NCBI GenBank assembly: GCA_025350885.1
Contig: JANXXA010000576.1
Location: 1-9,042 of the forward strand
Reading direction: 5' to 3'
Source: Phenylobacterium sp.
Lineage (GTDB): Bacteria; Pseudomonadota; Alphaproteobacteria; Caulobacterales; Caulobacteraceae
DNA length: 9,042 nucleotides
The notes beneath the pieces were generated by a model. The model saw only the letters and a program-made list of their open reading frames with translations, had not been told where the DNA came from and searched no databases. Positions 6,143 to 9,042 of this stretch are shown here, in pieces (the stretch's first letter is position 1; each line of letters opens with the position of its first letter). The position numbers and the translations under genes are program-made.

Positions 6143-7612
6143 ATGGCCAGACCGAAGTCAATCCCGCAGGCGCAACCCCCAAACGGGGACTCTGCTTCGT
6201 TGGATAGGACCGGCGGCCCGGTCACGCAAGCCGGACCCTTCGACCACGCCAGACCTTCCCCGCAAGGCAGACCCTTTGCCCACCGGCTGGGCCAGGGCGG
6301 CGATTGGTCGGAAGGCGCTGTGTATCGTGGACGCCTGCGTGTGCGGACCCTGGTTGGCCTGCGCTGGCTGGTCGTCGGCGGCCAGGCGCTGCTGTTGCTG
6401 TTGGCTGCGGCGCTGGCGATCAGCGCACCATACCCGCTCTGTTTCGCGGTGGTGGCCGCCGGCGTCGTTCTCAACCTGCTCACGGCCTTGACGTCTCCTG
6501 GGCAGCGGGTGTTTGGCGACCGCGAGGCCGCGATCCAGCTCGGGCTCGACATCGCCCAGATCGGCGGACTGCTGTTGCTCACCGGGGGTGCGGCCAACCC
6601 TTTCGTTATCTTGCTGATCGCCCCGGTGACGCTCGCCGCCGCCACGCTACCGCTGCGCCATGTGCTGGCGCTTGGGGCCCTGGCCACGGGACTGGCCGCC
6701 ACGCTGGCCTTCGCGGGTCTGCCGCTGCCAGGCACGATGGCCGCACCCCTGTTCCTGCCGCTCGGCTTTCGGCTGGGCGCGGCGCTGGCGGTCGCCTGCG
6801 GAATCGCATTGACCGCCGGCTACGTGCGCCAGGCCGCCGTGGAGTCGGCCAGGATGGCGCTGGCGCTCGACGTGACCGAAGCGGTGCTGGCGCGCGAGCA
6901 GCGACTGTCAGCCCTGGGCGCCCTGGCCGCGGCCGCCGCTCATGAGCTTGGCACGCCCCTCGCCACGATCTCCATCGTCGCCAAGGAACTGGCTCGGGAG
7001 GCGCCGACGCCGGCCGTGCGGGAGGACGCCGATCTATTGGTCGCGCAGGCCGAGCGCTGCCGCCAGATCCTGCGCCGGCTGACTGAAACGCCCGACGCCG
7101 CCGCCGACCTGGTGCATGAGCAGCTCTCCCTGCGTCAACTGGTGCAGGAGGTGATCGCCGCGCACGCGGAATCCCGTGACACCGCGACCCGGGCCGTTCG
7201 GGTGGAAGCCATCGTCACCGGCGTCACCGGCCTGAAGACGCCGCACGTCCGGCGGATGCCGGAGATCACCCACGCCTTCTCCGCCTTTGTCGAGAACGCC
7301 GTGGACTTCGCAAGCTCCGAAGTCCTGGTCTCCGCCCGCTTCGACGCCGAGACGATTTCCATGGAGGTCCGCGACGACGGCCCGGGCTTTGCGCCCGAGG
7401 TTCTGGGTAAGCTCGGCGAGCCCTATGTCACCACCCGCCCGGGGGCCGAGGGGTCTCGGACCGGACACATCGGCATGGGCCTGGGCTTCTTCATCGCCAA
7501 GACGCTGCTGGAACGAACTGGGGCCCTTGTGACGTTTCACAACAGCAGTCCGCACGGCGCGGTCGTCTCGGCCCGTTGGCCCCGGTCGAACATCGAGGCC
7601 GGCGCGGTGTGA
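6143..7612 (+). CDS. regB: Redox-sensing histidine kinase of the RegB/PrrB/ActS family
   Basis: This is a 489-residue membrane kinase that phosphorylates RegA in response to redox state. About six hydrophobic segments span 74-228, with the quinone-linked motif GGAANPF at 148-154 between them. The H-box is AAAAHELGTPLATISIVAKEL, with the phospho-accepting His267. The redox-box cysteine is Cys306 in AERCRQILRRL, matching the reactive cysteine of Rhodobacter RegB. The ATP-binding domain shows Asn385 in FVENAVDFA, DDGPGF at 411-416 and the glycine-rich GMGLGFFIAKTLLERTGA at 444-461. The start is uncertain. The first 45 or so codons use A or T at the third position in about a third of cases, contain several AGA/AGG codons and lie before any conserved residue. 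A TTG at 6200 or a GTG at 6320 (preceded by GGAAGG) could be the true start. regA follows after 83 bases. Confidence 0.92.
   Translation: MARPKSIPQAQPPNGDSASLDRTGGPVTQAGPFDHARPSPQGRPFAHRLGQGGDWSEGAVYRGRLRVRTLVGLRWLVVGGQALLLLLAAALAISAPYPLCFAVVAAGVVLNLLTALTSPGQRVFGDREAAIQLGLDIAQIGGLLLLTGGAANPFVILLIAPVTLAAATLPLRHVLALGALATGLAATLAFAGLPLPGTMAAPLFLPLGFRLGAALAVACGIALTAGYVRQAAVESARMALALDVTEAVLAREQRLSALGALAAAAAHELGTPLATISIVAKELAREAPTPAVREDADLLVAQAERCRQILRRLTETPDAAADLVHEQLSLRQLVQEVIAAHAESRDTATRAVRVEAIVTGVTGLKTPHVRRMPEITHAFSAFVENAVDFASSEVLVSARFDAETISMEVRDDGPGFAPEVLGKLGEPYVTTRPGAEGSRTGHIGMGLGFFIAKTLLERTGALVTFHNSSPHGAVVSARWPRSNIEAGAV
6226..6284 (+). repeat. Imperfect 23-base direct repeat, 36-base period, in the RegB 5' region
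   Basis: The copies at 6226-6248 and 6262-6284 match at 18 of 23 positions; both begin GCAAG and share GACCCTT and CCAC. The 36-base offset keeps frame, giving the related peptides QAGPFDHAR (29-37) and QGRPFAHRL (41-49) if the long RegB form is made. If the start is downstream, the repeat would instead lie in the senC-regB promoter region. Confidence 0.45.
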
Positions 7613-7639
7613 GTTGCAGCTTGCAGATGGGTCATGAGG

Positions 7640-7655
7640 CGCGACAGAGTGCCGC
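7640..7655 (+). promoter_or_regulatory. Putative RegA/PrrA-type operator upstream of regA
   Basis: The bases CGCGACAGAGTGCCGC fit the pattern YGCGRCR-Nx-GNCGC, the published type of site for PrrA/RegA regulators, with a 4-base gap. The two half-sites GCGAC and GCCGC are inverted, suiting a dimer. The site lies in the 83-base gap between regB and regA and ends 40 bases before the regA start, a fitting place for autoregulation. GC-rich DNA makes chance matches possible, and no clear -35/-10 pair was found beside it. Confidence 0.4.
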
Positions 7656-7683
7656 ATAGGTCAGTGTTTCAGGGGCCGGAGCG

Positions 7684-7688
7684 AAGGA
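7684..7688 (+). promoter_or_regulatory. Ribosome binding site deciding the GTG start of regA
   Basis: AAGGA lies 7 bases before the GTG at 7696-7698. The good spacing, and the absence of an in-frame ATG before the phosphorylation site, make GTG the preferred start. Confidence 0.7.
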
Positions 7689-7695
7689 TAGCCGT

Positions 7696-8253
7696 GTGAC
7701 CGACCTTTCCGCCGACATCGCCGCCCTGCCGGACAAATCGCTGCTGGTGTTGGACGACGACGCGCCCTTGCGCACCCGCCTGGGCCGCGCGCTGGAGCAG
7801 CGTGGCTTCGAGCCGACCCTGGCCGCAAGCGTGGCGGAGGCCCTGGCGGCGATTAAGGTTCACGCGCCGGCGTTCGCGGTGCTGGACATGCGGCTTGAGG
7901 ACGGCACCGGGCTGAAGGTGGTCGAGGCGGTCCGAGACGCCCGGCCCGACGCCAGGATCATCATGCTGACCGGGTATGGCAACATCGCCACCGCCGTCCA
8001 GGCGGTGAAGGCTGGCGCGGTGGACTATCTGTCAAAGCCCGCGGACGCCGACGACGTGGCCCGCGCGCTGCTGGCCCGGGGCGACATGGCCGCGGCCCCG
8101 CCCGACAATCCGATGAGCGCTGATCGGGTGCGCTGGGAGCACATCCAGCGGATCTATGAGCTCTGCAATCACAATGTCTCGGAGACCGCGCGGCGGCTGA
8201 ACATGCACCGTCGCACCTTGCAGCGGATCCTGGCCAAGCGGGCGCCAAGGTAG
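7696..8253 (+). CDS. regA: Response regulator of the RegA/PrrA/ActR family
   Basis: This is the DNA-binding partner of RegB; in other alphaproteobacteria it controls respiration, carbon and nitrogen fixation and other redox-linked genes. At 185 residues it has the family's typical length. The receiver domain carries the acidic pocket Asp20-Asp22 (VLDDDAPLR), the phospho-accepting Asp64 in AVLDMRLEDGTG, Thr92 in MLTGYGNIATA and Lys114 in YLSKPAD. A proline-containing linker (AAAPPDNPMSADRV, 132-145) leads to the Fis-type helix-turn-helix at about 145-183, WEHIQRIYELCNHNVSETARRLNMHRRTLQRILAKR. That segment is nearly invariant in this family and makes the assignment firm. The start is a GTG with AAGGA seven bases upstream. 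The 83-base gap after regB, longer than other gaps in its block, and the operator-like sequence in it suggest some independent transcription. The gene converges on mmcB, with 10 bases between stops. Confidence 0.95.
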   Translation: MTDLSADIAALPDKSLLVLDDDAPLRTRLGRALEQRGFEPTLAASVAEALAAIKVHAPAFAVLDMRLEDGTGLKVVEAVRDARPDARIIMLTGYGNIATAVQAVKAGAVDYLSKPADADDVARALLARGDMAAAPPDNPMSADRVRWEHIQRIYELCNHNVSETARRLNMHRRTLQRILAKRAPR

Positions 8254-8263
8254 GGCGAAAGCG

Positions 8264-8722
8264 TCATTCCAGCGCCACGGCCTGAACGCCGGCCACTCTC
8301 AGCGCCGCAAGCCTTCCGAACGCCAGGGTCAGCGCCTTGCGCCGCGCGCCCGCCAATGGCGCCGCGGTCGCCTCGCGCAGCACGGCGCCGCCAAATCCGT
8401 CGGCGACGATCAGACCGGGCTCCAGCGGCAGGGCCTCGCGCGGAAACTCCGGCCCGACGGCGAAGGCGAAGGCGTCGCAAAAAGGCTGGTACTCGCGCCA
8501 TTTCAGGTCGGTGCGGAAGTCCTCGAGGCTGGACTTGACCTCGACAATGAAGATCTCGCCGCGCCGGCCAAGCGCCATCAGGTCCGCGCGTCGGCCGTTG
8601 GGCAGGGTCACCTCGGCCAGCGGAGCATAACCAAGGTCGATCAACAGCCGCGCCGCCCCGCGGGTGACGGCGGCGGTGGTCTCCGGCCGCGAAACGGCGA
8701 TGAGAGTGACCGTGGTATCCAA
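8264..8722 (-). CDS. mmcB: MmcB family DNA repair protein (PD-(D/E)xK nuclease-like)
   Basis: This 152-residue protein resembles Caulobacter MmcB, an SOS-regulated protein linked to mitomycin C resistance. The nuclease-like core is visible: Glu37, Asp47 in NGRRADLMAL (42-51), and Glu61-Val-Lys63 in IFIVEVKSSLEDFRTDLKW (57-75), the D-(X)n-ExK pattern of PD-(D/E)xK enzymes. RPETTAAVTRGAARLL near the N-terminus and GLIVADGFGGAVLR at 103-116 are also family-typical. The predicted start is a TTG at 8722; GGAG lies only two bases before it, which is unusually close, but no other in-frame start precedes the conserved region. A perfect LexA box lies 12-26 bases upstream, so induction by DNA damage is expected. 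The exact enzymatic activity of the family is not known to me. Confidence 0.9.
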   Translation of the reverse strand: MDTTVTLIAVSRPETTAAVTRGAARLLIDLGYAPLAEVTLPNGRRADLMALGRRGEIFIVEVKSSLEDFRTDLKWREYQPFCDAFAFAVGPEFPREALPLEPGLIVADGFGGAVLREATAAPLAGARRKALTLAFGRLAALRVAGVQAVALE

Positions 8723-8733
8723 GGCTCCAGATT

Positions 8734-8748
8734 GTTCCGCCTTCGTTC
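8734..8748 (-). promoter_or_regulatory. LexA box (SOS operator) of mmcB
   Basis: The plus strand reads GTTCCGCCTTCGTTC, an exact GTTC-N7-GTTC direct repeat, the LexA operator of alphaproteobacteria. It is the only exact copy I found in the window. It sits in the 51-base gap between the lipocalin stop and the mmcB start, where bound LexA would block a promoter. A weak -35/-10 pair (TTGCGT, 17 bases, CAATCT, minus strand) flanks it. Confidence 0.85.
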
Positions 8749-8773
8749 CCGACGCAACCCCGAAGGTCGCGGC

Positions 8774-9042
8774 TCAGCCCCGGCTCGGCAGGGGCAGGGG
8801 AAATTCCAGGCGGCCGATATCGAAGCCGAGCTGTTTGATGCGCGCCACAGCCTGAGCGCGGATCGGCGTCGGCAGGGTGGGTCTTTGCGACATCAGCCAC
8901 AGATACTTGCCGTCGCGGGTCGCCAGGATCAGCCATCCCTGGTCGCTGCGCTGGTCGAGCACCCAGTATTCCTGGGAGATCAGACCGCCGAAAAAGCTCA
9001 TCCGGAACTTGGCGTTGGAAACCGGATCGGCGACCCGGGCCT
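8774..9042 (-). CDS. Lipocalin family protein (Blc-like), C-terminal part
   Basis: The frame stays open to the right edge, so the 5' end is missing; an internal ATG at 9001 is not the start. About 88 residues are visible. They read ARVADPVSNAKFRMSFFGG, then EYWVLDQRSDQGWLILATRDGKYLWLMSQRPTLP, then a helical tail with IKQLGFDIGRLEF. This matches the last strands and C-terminal helix of bacterial lipocalins such as Blc, where EYWVL and the KYLWLMSRTP-like segment are conserved. Blc proteins are typically outer-membrane lipoproteins that bind lysophospholipids or fatty acids, but the N-terminal signal and any lipobox cysteine lie outside the window. mmcB follows 51 bases downstream, with a LexA box between, so the two may be partly co-transcribed but are separately regulated. 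Confidence 0.85.
   Translation of the reverse strand, partial: ARVADPVSNAKFRMSFFGGLISQEYWVLDQRSDQGWLILATRDGKYLWLMSQRPTLPTPIRAQAVARIKQLGFDIGRLEFPLPLPSRG

Noticed and set aside
6297..6311. GCGGC-N5-GTCGG as a second RegA-type site near the RegB start
   Set aside because: It fails the pattern at the first and last positions and lies in sequence that may be coding, so it is weaker than the site at 7640-7655.
8169..8936. Open frame of 255 codons on the minus strand spanning mmcB and the lipocalin end
   Set aside because: It is in another frame than both real genes, runs through the LexA box and overlaps the end of regA; Arg-rich composition marks it as a shadow.
1..9042. Search for a mobile element, defence system, CRISPR array or undescribed system
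   Set aside because: All the larger genes belong to recognisable core families, gaps are short, and no integrase, transposase, tRNA, long terminal repeats or composition break was seen.

Overview
The window is a GC-rich stretch of core chromosome from an alphaproteobacterium, most likely a member of the Caulobacteraceae (Caulobacter or Phenylobacterium type). I base this on the gene order trpB-trpA-accD-folC, an AccD without zinc-ribbon cysteines, an mmcB gene with an alphaproteobacterial LexA box (GTTC-N7-GTTC), and strong G/C preference at third codon positions. The assignment rests on remembered family sequences, not on a search.

Left block, plus strand (1-3285): the 3' end of trpB, then trpA, accD and folC. 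They are packed with a 4-base overlap, a 4-base gap and a 10-base gap, so they look like one transcription unit. It covers the last two steps of tryptophan synthesis, the carboxyltransferase half of acetyl-CoA carboxylase, and glutamylation of folate.

Middle block, minus strand (3310-6098): reading leftward from its 5' end, a SenC/SCO1-type copper chaperone, then an intracellular poly(3-hydroxybutyrate) depolymerase with its own 88-base upstream region, and 10 bases behind it a YgjP-type metal-dependent hydrolase. The block converges on folC.

Right-centre block, plus strand (6143-8253): a redox-responsive RegB/PrrB/ActS-type sensor kinase, divergent from senC, followed after 83 bases by its RegA/PrrA/ActR-type response regulator. 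The kinase keeps the phospho-accepting histidine, the redox-box cysteine and the GGxxNPF quinone motif. The gap before regA holds an exact match to the PrrA/RegA-type operator pattern, which suggests autoregulation.

Right edge, minus strand (8264-9042): the 3' part of a bacterial lipocalin gene and, 51 bases downstream, mmcB, a PD-(D/E)xK-type DNA-repair protein. A perfect LexA operator lies in that short gap, so mmcB probably has its own SOS promoter.

No mobile element, CRISPR array, RNA gene or clearly novel system was seen. The most useful observations are the LexA box at mmcB, the RegA-type box before regA, the uncertain N-terminus of RegB, and two family-level residue departures (AccD zinc ribbon, TrpA Asp60 to Glu).
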